Origin: Solanum dulcamara
Lineage: Eukaryota; Streptophyta; Magnoliopsida; Solanales; Solanaceae
Assembly (NCBI RefSeq): GCF_947179165.1
Contig: NC_077242.1
Coordinates: 23,035,097-23,099,096 of the forward strand
Reading direction: 5' to 3'
Length of the DNA: 64,000 bases
In this document: in pieces, positions 23,246 through 34,270 of the stretch
How the letters are laid out: every line of letters begins with the position of its first letter
How positions within the stretch are numbered: the first letter of the stretch is position 1
The notes under the pieces: model-generated
The model's database searches: none
What the model saw: the letters and a program-made list of their open reading frames with translations, nothing else
Told to the model about the DNA's origin: nothing
Made by a program: the position numbers and the translations under genes

Positions 23246-25084
23246 TGTAACACCCCCTAAAATATTGTATGTGGTATTTTAATTCTCGATGAAAATAATA
23301 ATGCTTTTGTATTTCGGACATAACGTTTCACAAAATAGTCCAAATTAGGTGATTCAAATTTTTGAATAACCCCAACATTATTACCTACAACCTTCATGAA
23401 GACCATATCTTAAGATTCGGAGGCTAAGTAGATCATATAAATTAATCTTTGTAAGATATAGTACTATGACAAAATAGAGTATTTGTAGAATAAAAATCAT
23501 ATTTTACTGTAGATGCTCCAAATTGGCTAATTCTTAAACGATATGAAACTAGACTTATATAGCTATAATTCTTATGAAGACACCAAATCTAAATAGGGAA
23601 TTTATCTTATTCAAACACAGCTTCAAAAAGGGTATTCTGCTAAAAGAGAGCTCATATCACCTACCATGGAAGGATCTAGAACCATTTGACATCATCCATG
23701 ACATCAAAATCCTCCATTGAATTTTCAAGATCATCCTTTGTAATTATTTTTATTTATTGTTAGGTCCCTTCTCCACTCCTATAAATACCCACCTTATTTC
23801 CTTATTTTATTCATCAAGTTTTCTTAAGCAATTTTTCTCTCTATACACTTCTTTACTCATTCTCAAATATAGTTTTAGTTTTAGTAGTATAAAGATATTA
23901 TTCCGGTGATTCTTATACTGCGGGTAGTACACAAAATGCTCCGACGAGAAGAAAAGGCTAGGGGTCCAAGAGTGTTCCAATTCAGAGTAAAGCTTCAGAT
24001 TTAAGGTATGTAAGGCTTTCATAGCATTGGATTGAGTTCGTCCATGCGCCCAATATTTAAATTCATTATAATTGAATTATAGTTGAGGTTTATCCAAATC
24101 TTGAATTCTAAATGAATTAATTCTTCTTCTATTGAGTTAGGTATATTTATGCATTGAGATTATTATTATTTTTATCTCTCATATTATTGGAATTATTGTT
24201 CATGGCTACTTTCCCATTAACCCTAGTTGATTTGATATTCATGAATATTTTTACACATGTTTTGAGTAAGGATGTTGGTTTTTAATATTCATTGACAAAA
24301 AGAGTATTTTGAATTAATACTATATATGTATTTTATTGAGTTTTAAAAGAGCAAAAGAATTGTGTTTAAATGAATTTGATTCTTTGGATTAAATGATGTT
24401 TTGAGCAAGATATTTTGATGAGATATAAATGATATTTTTGAAGTATAATGATTGATGAAGAGGTAATGAGATAAGTTTGATGATTTAAATTAAAGTTCAT
24501 TGAGACTAGATGATAAGGTTAATATGAGCATATATTTTAGAAGTAGTATTGAGCACCGAGTTGGGTAAGAGTTTAATTGACTCAAACTCCCGAACTACGT
24601 AGCCAGCGTAGGATGGAGGCTATGCCTCTTAAGTCCCAAAAAGAGGACTTTGACGATTGGATCCAAGACGGTAATGTCCTTTACCCTGGGAAGGTATTGG
24701 ATGGAAGTGGTAGCGACATCGCTTCGTTGGATCATCACTAGCTCATAAGTGATGGTTGTCGGTCAGAGAAACTCCCAACTGAGAAGCATTGCTTATTATT
24801 ATTTTTAAATTTGCATTACATATTAATATTTAGATGATGTTGAGTTCTGAGCCGAGTCTTCCTGAGAGGAGTTTCTTGATATTTTTTATTACTTTTCTGC
24901 CATTTTACATACTCGTACATTTCATGTACTGATGTCATTCGACCTGCATCGTTTTATAATGTAGATACAGGTGTTACAGATCCTCAATAGGCGCATCATT
25001 GAATATCATTTCTTTCCAATTATTTGGTGAGTCTTTCTTATATTCGAAGGAACTCCTTATCCTTTTATTATTGTTGAGTGTGAT
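23246..25084 (+). repeat. LTR family B, 5' 1.8 kb only (fused to LTR A)
   Basis: Begins TGTAACACCCCCTAAAAT and follows the solo LTR at 3737-6063 closely, including the TATAAATACCCACC region and the block to about 24030. It also has the 'GAGCACCGA..TACGTAGCC' type segment near 24550. It lacks a family-B end. At about 25085 the sequence switches to family A (AAGAAACTCCCATAAT, compare 32330-32345). The left flank ctacg (23241-23245) belongs to element D. Confidence 0.8.
23780..23787 (+). promoter_or_regulatory. candidate LTR TATA box (family B copy 2)
   Basis: TATAAATA followed by CCCACCTTATTTCC, matching the context at 4304-4311. Confidence 0.6.
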
Positions 25085-25786
25085 GTTTCTTTTGAGGATA
25101 AAAGAAACTCCCATAATAGTCTTGATAGTACTCCGAGTAGGATTGGAATATATTGGATTGGGTTGTATATGATTGGTCTTGTCTAAATAATATTTTTTTT
25201 TAAACGTAAGACATCTTGATTTAGTTGTTTCTTCTTCTGAGTTGAGATTCTGAGTTGATTTGATCCTACCTTGATGCATGTTTCATTCTACCATTTTACA
25301 TACTTGTGCATTCCACGTACTAACGCTATTTGGCCTGCATCATTTCATGATGCAGAGACAGGTATTAGAGATCATCAACAGGTGCACCATTAAAGATCTA
25401 TTCACTTCTAGCTATTTGGTGAGTCCTCTCTGTTTCCGGAGGATACCGCAATTATCTTTTCAACTTTGAGGTTGTTTTCCTTTATTTTGATTTTTGATAG
25501 CCATGAACTTATCATTGGAACCTCTTGGATTATTGATAGAGGCTTCATAGACTAGAGCGTGGATGATGTTGATTTGTTCGTTTTGACTGGTTTCATTCTT
25601 GCTAGTTGTTAAATTGGATATGTGGTTGGCCTCTGGATTATTTATGAATAGAATCCTTGTGAGTTGAGTCTTCTGCTGATAAAATATGACTGAATCAGAG
25701 TGTGATTGGACCAAGTGGTTCGCTTGAATGCTAGCAATAGTTTTTGAGTGCCGGTCACGTCTAGGGTACCCTCCCAGAGTGTGACA
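25085..25786 (+). repeat. partial 5' LTR of element A (last 0.7 kb)
   Basis: Matches 32330-33000 of the 3' LTR along its length (TTGGATTGGGTTGTATAT, GCATCATTTCATGATG, CTAGGGTACCCTCCC) and ends GTGTGACA at 25786. The sequence at 24893-25080 in the family-B part resembles 25295-25480 here. The joined LTR therefore carries this segment twice. Confidence 0.85.
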
Positions 25787-25790
25787 AACT

Positions 25791-25802
25791 TTGTATCAGA
25801 GC
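25791..25802 (+). promoter_or_regulatory. primer-binding site, tRNA-Met type (element A)
   Basis: TTGTATCAGAGC, 4 bases after the LTR, differs by one base from the usual initiator tRNA-Met site TGGTATCAGAGC. It marks the minus-strand DNA start and confirms the 5' LTR end at 25786. Confidence 0.8.
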
Positions 25803-25994
25803 ACAGAGTTCAAGAGTCCTAGGAAGTCTATGAAGTTTTGTCTAGTAGAGTCTTGCTTATGGGTGTGTTCTGCACCACACTTATAATCGGGAGGCTATAG
25901 GACATTAAGAATTGTTTCACTTCTTTCATATTCTAAATTTGTGCGATAGAGTTTAATTCTATGAAGGTTCTTTTCTAATTCATGCGTTTACACA

Positions 25995-26882
25995 TTGCAG
26001 ACAATGCCTCCAAAATATTCTACAAGTCAGAGGAAAGTTGTCCGCACAAAGGTTCCACAAACAGAGATGTCCCCGCCGAGGACTAGGGGACGACCTACAA
26101 GATATACTGAGGCACCTCAAATGCATACTACTCAGCATACACCAACTTTAGAGGAATATTTTCGAGGAGCGATTTCTATGCTAACTCAGTTGGTGGCTGC
26201 CCGCAATGATAGCCAGAGTTCACCAACTCCTATCTCTAGTTATCAGGAGCCCTCTGCTGCCACAAGGATTAGAGACTTTCTGAGAATAAATCTGTTGATA
26301 TTCACAGGTTCCAAGGTTGATGATGACCTTCAGAATTTTATTGATGAGATGTGGAAGATCCTGAAGGTGATGTATGCTATGAATATCGAAGGGGTTGAGT
26401 TGGTATCTTATCAGCTCAAGGATATGGCAAATATCTGGTATAACCAATGGGAAGAAAGTAGAGGTAATGATGCAGAGCCTTCCATTTGGGATGAGTTTGA
26501 GAGGGCATTCCTTGATCACTTCTTTTCCAGAGAATTGAGGGAAGCAAAAGTAGAAGAGTTCGTGAATTTAAAACAAGAGGGTATGAAAGTTAAGGAGTAT
26601 AGTCTAAAGTTCATCCAGTTATCCAGATATGCCCTAAAGATGATCCCATATATGAGGTCAAAGATGAGAAAATTTGTCTCCGAATTGGAAAGACATGTGA
26701 AGAAGGACTGCAAAGTAGCATTGTTGATCTCTGACATGGATGTTTCTAGATTAATGGTTTATACTCAGCAGGTAGAGGATGAGAAAAGGAAAGACAAGGA
26801 GGAGCATTTGAATAAGAAGGCAAAATCAGCTGGACATGAGAGTGAGCAGAGGCAAAGTAAGGAAAATATGTCCTTCTTTTAG
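25995..26882 (+). CDS. Gag, capsid part (element A), open for 295 codons
   Basis: The longest open frame in the window. Residues 1-50 are basic and Pro/Thr-rich. LEEYFRGAISMLTQLVA follows near residues 52-68. The retrotransposon-gag domain spans about residues 90-225, with blocks DFLRINLLIFTGSK, YQLKDMANIWYNQWEES and EFERAFLDHFF, then VEEFVNLKQEGMKVKEY. The C-terminal part is highly charged (EDEKRKDKEEHLNKK). The Met at 25995 lies shortly after the primer-binding leader. The frame ends at a TAG (26880-26882), probably from a Gln codon, because the same frame continues into the zinc knuckle. Gag forms the RNA-packaging particle; this product would lack its nucleocapsid. Confidence 0.8.
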   Translation: MQTMPPKYSTSQRKVVRTKVPQTEMSPPRTRGRPTRYTEAPQMHTTQHTPTLEEYFRGAISMLTQLVAARNDSQSSPTPISSYQEPSAATRIRDFLRINLLIFTGSKVDDDLQNFIDEMWKILKVMYAMNIEGVELVSYQLKDMANIWYNQWEESRGNDAEPSIWDEFERAFLDHFFSRELREAKVEEFVNLKQEGMKVKEYSLKFIQLSRYALKMIPYMRSKMRKFVSELERHVKKDCKVALLISDMDVSRLMVYTQQVEDEKRKDKEEHLNKKAKSAGHESEQRQSKENMSFF

Positions 26883-27190
26883 AAGAGGTCTTCCAACTAT
26901 GCCTCATCTGTGGCAAGTGCATTTGCGCTGTATAATAGATATGATCGGCAGGAACAGAGTCACCAGAATTTTAGATCTCAGGGTTCTAAATCCTAGGCTA
27001 GTGTGGGTCAAGGTTCGAAAGGAAAGCCACCATGTGGCAAGTGCGGTAAGCTCCATTTGGGAGAGTGCAGAGAGGGAAATTATGGTTGTTAGAAATATGG
27101 CCAAGTGGGCCATTTTCAGAGGGAGTGTCCGATATGGGGAAACAGAGCCCAGTATTCTACCACTGCACCACCAGCTAGAAGTAATTAAAG
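26883..27190 (+). pseudogene. Gag nucleocapsid region (element A)
   Basis: In the same frame as the capsid part, after one stop: YASSVASAFALYNRYDRQEQS, then CGKCGKLHLGEC and a CCHC knuckle reading KYGQVGHFQREC. In the knuckle the first Cys position is adjacent to a TAG. Stops at about 26994, 27091 and 27188 interrupt it. The knuckle normally binds the element RNA. Confidence 0.8.
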
Positions 27191-27600
27191 GGGCACTACC
27201 ATGAGTAGTTGCCATGATCAGGAGAACTCCCCAAACTTTGTGACGGGTATGATCCGAGTCTTTACTCTTGACTGTTATGTTTTGATGGATCTGGGTGCCA
27301 CACTATCTTTTGTGTCTCCTTATGTGGCTAGAAAATTTGACAAAATTCCCGAATATCTTCTAGAACCTTTCAGTATAGCTACTCATATTGGTGATTCTGT
27401 CTTAGTTGAGAGAGTCTATAGAGATTATACCATGTCAATCTATCAAAAAGATACCCTCGCTGACTTAGTTGAGTTGGACATGGTTAGATGTGATCCTTGG
27501 CATGGATTGTCTTTATGTCTGTTATGCCTCTATTGATTGTAGGACTTGGATTGTTAAGTTCAAATTCCCGAATGAGGCTGTCATATAGTGGAAGAGTAGT
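27191..27600 (+). pseudogene. aspartic protease relic (element A)
   Basis: Same frame as gag. The active-site strand reads VLMDLGATLSFVSPYVA, with Leu in place of the Ser/Thr after the catalytic Asp. The remainder, LLEPFSIATHIGDSVLVERVYR and LADLVELDMV, is typical. A frameshift near 27485 moves the next block (DVILGMD) into another frame, and a stop occurs at 27534-27536. Confidence 0.85.
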
Positions 27601-28620
27601 CCTATCGTTCCTAAGGATAAGTTTATTTTCTACCTTAGGGCTAGAAAGTTAATCTCTAAAGGGTTTATTTATCATATTGTCCGAGTGAAAGATAACAATG
27701 TTGAGTCTCCATCCCTTGAGTCGGTTTCGATTTTCAATGAGTTCCCTAAAGTCTTTTCTAAAGATCTGTCCGGAGTCCCTCCTGATAGGGAGATCGACTT
27801 TGGGATTGATGTCCTTCCTGATACACAGCCTATCTTTATCCCTCTATATAGAATGGCTCCTACTGAGTTGAAAGAGTTGAAAGAACAGTTGAAGAATTTG
27901 TTAGATAAAGGATTTATTAGGCCGAGTGTCTCACCTTGGGGTGCTCCTATCCTATTCGTGTGAAAGAAAGATGGGTCCCTTAGAATGTGTATTGATTACA
28001 CGCAACCAAACAAGGTCACCATAAAGAACAAATACCCTCTCCCCAGAATAGATGGTTTATTTGACCAACTTCAGGGTGCCACTTGTTTCTCAAAGATAAA
28101 CCTAAGATCAGGTTACCATCAATTGAATGTGAGGGAGTGTGATACCCCAAAGACAGCTTTTTGGACCCGTTATGGCCTTTTTGAGTTCTTGGTTATTCCT
28201 TTGGGTTGACTAATTCCCCTGAAGCTTTTATGGATCTCATGAATCAAGTATTTAAGTCATATCTTTATATATTTGTGATTGTCTTCATTGATGATATTTT
28301 GGTTTACTCAAAGAATAAGGAGGAGCATGCCTATCATCATAGAGTCGTCTTGCAAACTCTAAAAGACCAGGTATTGTATGCAAAGTTATCCAAATGTAAA
28401 TTTTGGCTTGCATCAATGGCTTTCCTAGACCATATTATATCTAGAGATGGTATTCAGGTTGATACTCAGAAGATTGAGGCAGTGAAAAATTGGCCCAAAC
28501 ACACATCCCCAACAGATATAAGAAGCTTCTTAGGTTTGGCTGGCTATTATCAAAGGTTTGTAGAGGGATTCTATTTCATATCATCACCATTGACCAAGAT
28601 GACCTAAAAAAAGGCTAAGT
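27601..28620 (+). pseudogene. reverse transcriptase relic (element A)
   Basis: Blocks in order: IFNEFPKVFSKDLSGVPPDR, LKEQLKNLLDKGFIRPS and WGAPILFV, then a [14 protein letters not shown] and [32 protein letters not shown] and [11 protein letters not shown] follow. After a frameshift near 28200 come [26 protein letters not shown] (catalytic box intact), [11 protein letters not shown] and [18 protein letters not shown]. Only a few lesions separate this from an open frame, so it is the youngest-looking RT here. Confidence 0.9.
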
Positions 28621-29090
28621 TCCAATGGTCTGATGCTTGCGAGGAGAGTTTCCAGAAATTGAAGACCAAGCTGACCACTGCTCCTATTTTGACCTTGCCC
28701 GATGGACTAGAGGATTTTTCAATCTATTGTGATGCATCTAGAGTTGGTTTGGGATGTGTGTTGATGCAGAGGGGAAAAGTGATAGCCTATGCTTCAAGAC
28801 AGCTTAAGACTCATGAGAGAAATTACCCAACTCATGACCTTGAGCTGGCAACTGTGATATTTACTCTTAAAATTTGGTGCCACTACTTGTATAGAGTGCA
28901 TGTTGATGTGTTCACCAATCATAAGAGTTTGCAGTACGTCTTCAGTTAGAAAGAACTCAACCTGAGGCAAAGGAGATGGCTAGAGTTGCTTAAAGATTAT
29001 GAAATGAGCATTCTCTATCATCCAGGTAAAGCTAATGTTGTTGGTCATGCTCTTAGTAGGTTATCTATGGGTAGCACTGCCCATATAGAA
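28621..29090 (+). pseudogene. RNase H relic (element A)
   Basis: Continues RT in the same frame after a TAA at 28605-28607. It contains [37 protein letters not shown] (first catalytic Asp), [20 protein letters not shown] and [25 protein letters not shown] has Asn where TDHKSL is usual, so a catalytic Asp is lost. A stop at 28947-28949 follows, then LRQRRWLELLKDYEM and YHPGKANVVGHALSR, where His replaces the Asp of ADALSR. Confidence 0.88.
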
Positions 29091-29640
29091 GAGGGAAGGA
29101 AAGAACTGGATAAAGAGGTGCATAGATTACCTCAATTGGGAGTTTATCTTGAAGAGAATAATGAAGCTGGAGTTAATGTTCAAAATGGGTCTGCATCCTC
29201 TCTCGTGGCAGAGATAAAAGAGAAGCAAGACGAATATCTCATCCTCCTTCAGTTGAAAGAGGTTGTTCACAAATAAAAGGTGATGGTTTTCTCTAAAGGG
29301 AGAGATGGTATGTTGAGGTACCAGAATAGATTGTGTATCCCGGATGTTGATGATGTTCGAGAAAGGATTATGGCTGAAGCGCATAGTTCCAGATACTCTA
29401 TTCATCCTGGTTCTATAAAGATGTATCATGACTTGAGAAAAGTCTATTGGTGGAGTGGAATGAAAAGAGATATCATTGAATTTGTTTCAAAGTGCCTAAA
29501 TTGCCAACAGGTTAAAGTTGAGCATCGAAGGCCATGTGGGTTAGCTCAAAATATAGAGAATCCGGAATAGAAGTGAGAAATGAGCAATATGGACTTTATT
29601 ATAGGTTTGCTGAGGTCTCAAAAATAGCATGATTCAATTT
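29091..29640 (+). pseudogene. integrase zinc-binding domain relic (element A)
   Basis: Gly/Glu-rich spacer, then GRDGMLRYQNRLCIPD and the HHCC domain: HSSRYSIHPGSIKMYHDLRK, YWWSGMKRDI and CLNCQQVKVEHRRP. All four zinc ligands are present. Stops at 29274-29276, 29568-29570 and near 29625 interrupt it. Confidence 0.87.
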
Positions 29641-30130
29641 GGGTGATTATGGATAGAATGACTAAATCAGCCCACTTCTTGGTAGTTAAAACTACTGACA
29701 CCACAAAAGATTATGCAAAATTGTATATTCAGGAGATTTTCAGGTTACATGGGGTTCCCTTGTCTATCATCTCAGACAGAGGAGCTCAATTCACTTCCCA
29801 ATTTTGGAGATCCTTTCAGAAAGGACTGGGTTCAAAGGTGAATCTTAGTATAGCCTTTCATCCTCAGACAGATGGCCAAGCGGAGCGCACTATCCAGACA
29901 TTATGTTGAGGGTATGTGGACTTGACTTTAAAGAAAATTGGAATGATCATTTACCTCTCATAGAGTTTGCATACAATAATAGTTGCCATGCAAGTATACA
30001 AATGGCTCCCTATGAAGCTTTGTATGGGAGGAGGTGTAGGTCACTAATTGGGTGGTTTGAAATTGGTGAAGTTGAGTTGATTGGGCCTGATTTTGTTAAC
30101 CAAGCTATGGAGAAGGTGAAGGTTATTTGA
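29641..30130 (+). pseudogene. integrase catalytic core relic (element A)
   Basis: All three acidic catalytic residues are readable: Asp in IMDRMTKSAHFL, Asp in IISDRGAQFTSQFW and Glu in QTDGQAERTIQT. A frameshift near 29900 leads to DFKENWNDHLPLIEFAYNNS, then APYEALYGRRCRS and IGWFEIGEVELIGPDF. A stop follows at 30128-30130. Confidence 0.9.
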
Positions 30131-30669
30131 GATAGGCTAAAAACAGCCCAAAGCCGCCAGAAATCTTACACCGATGTGAGAAGGAGATACTTAGAGTTTG
30201 AGGTGGATGATTGGGTGTACTTAAAAGTGTCACCCATGAAAGGCGTCATGAGGTTTGGAAAGAAGGGAAAGCTTAGTCCTCGATACATTGGTCCTTACTA
30301 GATTGTGAGGAGGAATGGGATATCGTTTATGAGTTGGAGTTACCTTCTGAGCTAGCCTCTATTCATCCGATATTTCACATCTCGATGTTGAAGAAATGCT
30401 TGGGCGATCCTTCATTGGTAGTCCCCATTGATAGTATTGGATTTAAGGATAGCCTGTCCTATGAAGAGGTTCCGATCCAAATTTTTGATCGTCAAGTTCG
30501 CAAATTAAGGACCAAGGAGATTGCCTCGGTCAAAGTATTGTGGAGAAATCAATTTGTTGAGGAAACCACATGGGAAGCTGAGAAAGATATAAAAGCTAAA
30601 TATCCACATCTATTCATGCCTATCGATGAGAATGTTGAAGGTAATGTCCATTTTCTTAATTTGAATTGA
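30131..30669 (+). pseudogene. integrase C-terminus and chromodomain (element A)
   Basis: Reads RQKSYTDVRRRYLEFEVDDW, VYLKVSPMKGVMRFGKKGKL and a break near 30300. The 111-codon stretch 30334-30669 then contains ELASIHPIFHISMLKKC, QIFDRQVRKLRTKEIASVKV and LWRNQFVEETTWEAEKDIK, ending KYPHLF and a short tail. The last blocks form the chromodomain-like module; the Trp and acidic residues are kept. It is followed by about 140 non-coding bases and the polypurine tract. Confidence 0.88.
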
Positions 30670-30811
30670 TATGTCCATTCTTGAGTTTGAATGGTAATTT
30701 ATTTTGAGCATTTGATTGGTTGAATGATTGATTCATGATTGTTATTTATACCTTGAGTCCATCCTTGGTTTACTCATCATTCGAGGATGAACGATCTCAA
30801 GGCGGGGATAT

Positions 30812-33000
30812 TGTAACACCTAAAAATTTTCTACATCAAAACTCGAATCATTCTTCGTATGTGTATAGGCTTGAACTCAAAGACTTCAAATTGTATATAT
30901 GAGTTAGGATCAATTACTAAGTATTTGAAGTCTATTAGAGGTGTTTTAGGGTCATAAGGGATCCCTAACACCAAGACGAGTCCAAAGAATATTTATCAGC
31001 TAAGTTTTCTGATGAGTCTGTATAACGAATTAGGTGTCCCATGACCTATCAAATTAAATTTCTTTGCGTATTCTTTCCAACTCCACTAAATTTGTCTCAT
31101 TTGGAGTTCGGAGAAAACCTTTATGACCATTTTACTGGAGACGCTCTATATTGAAAGAAGTCCGCGATGGATCTGCGATGCAAAGAGGACACGGACTCCA
31201 CTGCCTAAGACGAACGATGCCCCCTTTATTTTTTAAGGTTATTTTTGTCCTATAACCCTTTGGGGATTTATTCTAATGTCCCTAAACTTGTAAAAATCAT
31301 TTTTCCTCATTAAAAACTCTCTTATTCACTTCTAAACATCAACGCTCAAGAATTTTCAAGATAGCATCAAGTTAGGGTTCTTTTTCAAATTTCTTCAACA
31401 AGGTAATTCCTTCATAGATTTCAAGCTTTCCAAACCAAAATTCTTCATCTATTCATGAATCGCTAAGAGAAATCTTCAATCTTAACCATAGGGTTTTCAA
31501 GAAAACAAATCCAAGAATTTCAAGAAAGGGTATCTTGATTGTTCTTCTTCAAGTTAAGATTTTTCATCAATATTTATGGAGATTTTAAAGTATGTAAGGC
31601 TAACCTAAAATATGGATTGAGTTCTTCCATATGCCCCATAGATGTGTTGGATAGAAATTGTGAAAGACTTGAACCCTCCTTGAATGTTTTCTTGATTTTT
31701 TCTAAAATCCTAGAATATCTTTACATACTAATAATTGATTGATGATCTTCATGACTTGAATTCTTGAACAATAACATATCAACTATAGCCATATATATAT
31801 TGATTGTAAATGACTATGTATATGTATTGCTTGGAATGAAAAGCATGAATTGGGATAGCTATGAAGGTGAATGGCATAAAATAGGAATATAACTTATTGT
31901 TGTTATACAAGTATATCTAACTACTCTTGAAAGATATGATTGGGAATAATTGGATAGTATGATTTGTTGAAAGGTTTCATTGTGATAAAATTGATAAATT
32001 GATAGGGGTCCACATGAGACTTGTCGGTATGATTAGATTGAACCGATTGGATAGAGTTTTATGAGTATTGAGTCTTGGGAAGAGTATCGAGCACCGAATT
32101 AGGTAAGATTAAGTAATAACTGAAACCTAATAACTACGTCGCCAAACGTAGGAGAGGATTCGACTATTAAAGTTGGATATTTCCCAAATTACTGTCCTAA
32201 CATGATAGGACTTGATTGATTGTGGATCCATGATTGTTGATTCTTTCCTACCCTGGCAAGGTATAAACGGACGTGGCAACAATGTCAGCTTGTTGTACTA
32301 TCATTGACTCATAAGTGATAGTTGTCAGATAAGATAAACTCCCATAATATCTTAATAGTACTCTGAGTCAGGTTGGAATAGATTGGATTGGGTTGTATAT
32401 GGTTGGTCTTGTCTAAATAATATTCTTGTTTAAACTTAGGACATCTTGATTTAGTTGTTTCTTCTTCTGAGTTGAGATTCTGAGTTTATTTGATCTTACC
32501 CTGATGCATGTTTCATTCTACCATTTTACATACTCGTGCATTCCACGTACTGATGCCATTTGGCCTGCATCATTTCATGATGTGGAGACAGGTATTAGAG
32601 ATCATCAACAGACGCACCATTGAAGATCTATTCACTTCTATCTAGTTGGTGAGTCCTCCCTGTTTTCGTAAGATACCGCAGTTATCTTTTCAACTTTGAG
32701 TTTGTTTTCCTTTATTTTGATTTGTGGTAGCCATGAACTTGTCATTGGCACATCTTGGATTGTTGATAGAGACTTTATAGACTAAAGTGTGCATGATGTT
32801 GATTTGTTCATTTTGACTAGTTTTATTCTAACTAGTTGTTAAATTTGATAGCCTTATTTATGAATATAATCCTAGTGAGTTGAGTCTTCTGCTAATAGAA
32901 TGTGACTGAATGAGTGTGATTGAACCAAGTGATTCGCTTGAAGGCCAGCAATAGTTTTCGAGTGCCGTCCATATCTAGGGTACCCTCCCGGGGTGTGACA
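30812..33000 (+). repeat. 3' LTR of element A (2,189 bp)
   Basis: Starts TGTAACACCTAAAAATTTTC right after a purine tract and ends GGGTGTGACA. A CG-rich segment (CCGCGATGGATCTGCGATG) lies at about 31162-31215. Its first 1.5 kb has no counterpart in the fused 5' LTR, while its last 0.7 kb matches 25085-25786. At 33001 the sequence passes directly into the pararetrovirus RT. Confidence 0.9.
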
Positions 33001-33560
33001 AAACTAAAATATCATGAACGTAGACAAATATATAGTCATAATCGTTAAAGATATTATCCATTTTTCTTTGAAATATCTGTTGGGCATTTTTTAATCCAAA
33101 TAGCATGACTAATCATTAATACTGCCCTTGAAGGGTAGAAAATGCAGTATAATAAATACTATCTTTATTTATTTTTATTTGCCAAAATCCGCTTTTACAA
33201 TCAAACTTAGAAAATATATTTTTGTTAGTAGTTTTATTAATTAGACTTTCTTTATGTGGTAGGAAATATCCATCAAATATAATATTATCATTTAAGTTTT
33301 TATAATTAATAACCATCTTTGGTTTATTTCGTACTATCTCTGCATGGTTTCTAACCATAAAGGCTGGTGAACTATGAGGGAGTTACTAGGTCTTATTAGT
33401 CTAAGACTTAATAATTCTTTAATCTGTTTTTGAAATTCTTCTTGGTCTTTCGGACTGTATCTCATTGGTTTTACCCTAATAACTCTATCTTTATCTTTCA
33501 TTTCTAGCTTGACTTCTATCTTATTATTTGAAATAGGACTCTGTCATATAATACACTATG
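33001..33560 (-). pseudogene. pararetrovirus RT, copy 1 (truncated by LTR A)
   Basis: The complement of 33358-33116 is open and reads NKPKMVINYKNLND, GYFLPHKESLI, then FDCKSGFWQIKINKDSIYY and TAFSTLQGQY, all Caulimoviridae RT blocks. The catalytic box near 33012-33024 reads YVHD rather than YVDD. The gene stops abruptly at 33001, a few bases beyond that box, where gypsy LTR A begins. Compared with copy 2 (47466-48385) it lacks about 314 bp at position 33520. Confidence 0.88.
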
Positions 33561-34200
33561 AAACATTTCTAAAAAGTTATTTCCTAATAGTACATCTTGG
33601 TCGGCATTATAAAAATAAAATGGAAGACATTTTATTAAAAAATATCCTAATAGTATGATCGGTTAAGCAATGCCTCTAGACATTGTTATAATATTATTTG
33701 ATATATCTCTTCCCCTTGTAATAGGTAATTCTTGATGATATTTTTTGGGAAATATTTCTGATCTACAACAATATTTTCCCGATTTGTTGTCTATATAGGC
33801 AGCAAAATATTCTGCTTTATAATCTTTATACGTTATTCCTATAGGAATATATATACTATATTGACTTGTCATTTTGATATGAATATTATCTTATCATTAT
33901 ATGTAATTTTGATACCCTGATCGAGTATATCATATGGCTTTACACTATCTAGGAATGTAGTTCCTAATAGGATTTCTAAAGTATCATTATTTCCTTTTGG
34001 TTCTACTAATAATCTTATAGGTATGGTGTTATCTTCGAATTTTAAAATAGTTTCTATCATGTTTAGTATTTCATGTCTTTTTCCATTGAAATCAATATAA
34101 AGATGTTTAAATTTTAATCTATACTGTTGAATGTGGTTACACAACCTATAGCTGATGTAATTTCTACTATCACCAGTATCTACTAAGATATTCATGGGAA
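33561..34200 (-). pseudogene. pararetrovirus protease region, two retropepsin-like segments
   Basis: The complement of 34195-33869 is open for 108 codons and starts MNILVDTGDSRNYISY, a D-T-G core. Its second block is ILLGTTFLDSVKPYDIL. Directly after it, 33872-33663 encodes EYFAAYIDNKSGKYCC and LPITRGRDISNN, which has the layout of the classical viral protease (Asn in place of Thr after the Asp). QDVLLGNNFLEMFH follows near 33595-33560. Two protease-like units in a row is notable. The join between them shifts frame. Confidence 0.72.
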
Positions 34201-34270
34201 CGAATCTTATACCATTAAAATATTCTCCCTTTATCTTATAATTTTTTTATTTCATTATTTTTTGCTTCTA

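Larger units (their letters stand above)
25085..33000 (+). mobile_element. Ty3/gypsy chromovirus element A, most complete in window
   Basis: The order is partial 5' LTR, primer-binding site, gag, protease, RT, RNase H, integrase with chromodomain, polypurine tract (CAAGGCGGGGATA, 30799-30811) and 3' LTR. Gag and much of pol share one frame interrupted by single stops. Frameshifts occur near 27485, 28200, 29900 and 30310. The 3' flank aaact (33001-33005) has no partner on the left, because the 5' LTR is fused to another family. Confidence 0.92.

Noticed and set aside
26220..27215. Minus-strand ORFs opposite gag of element A
   Set aside because: They shadow the plus-strand gag frame, which has clear domain motifs.
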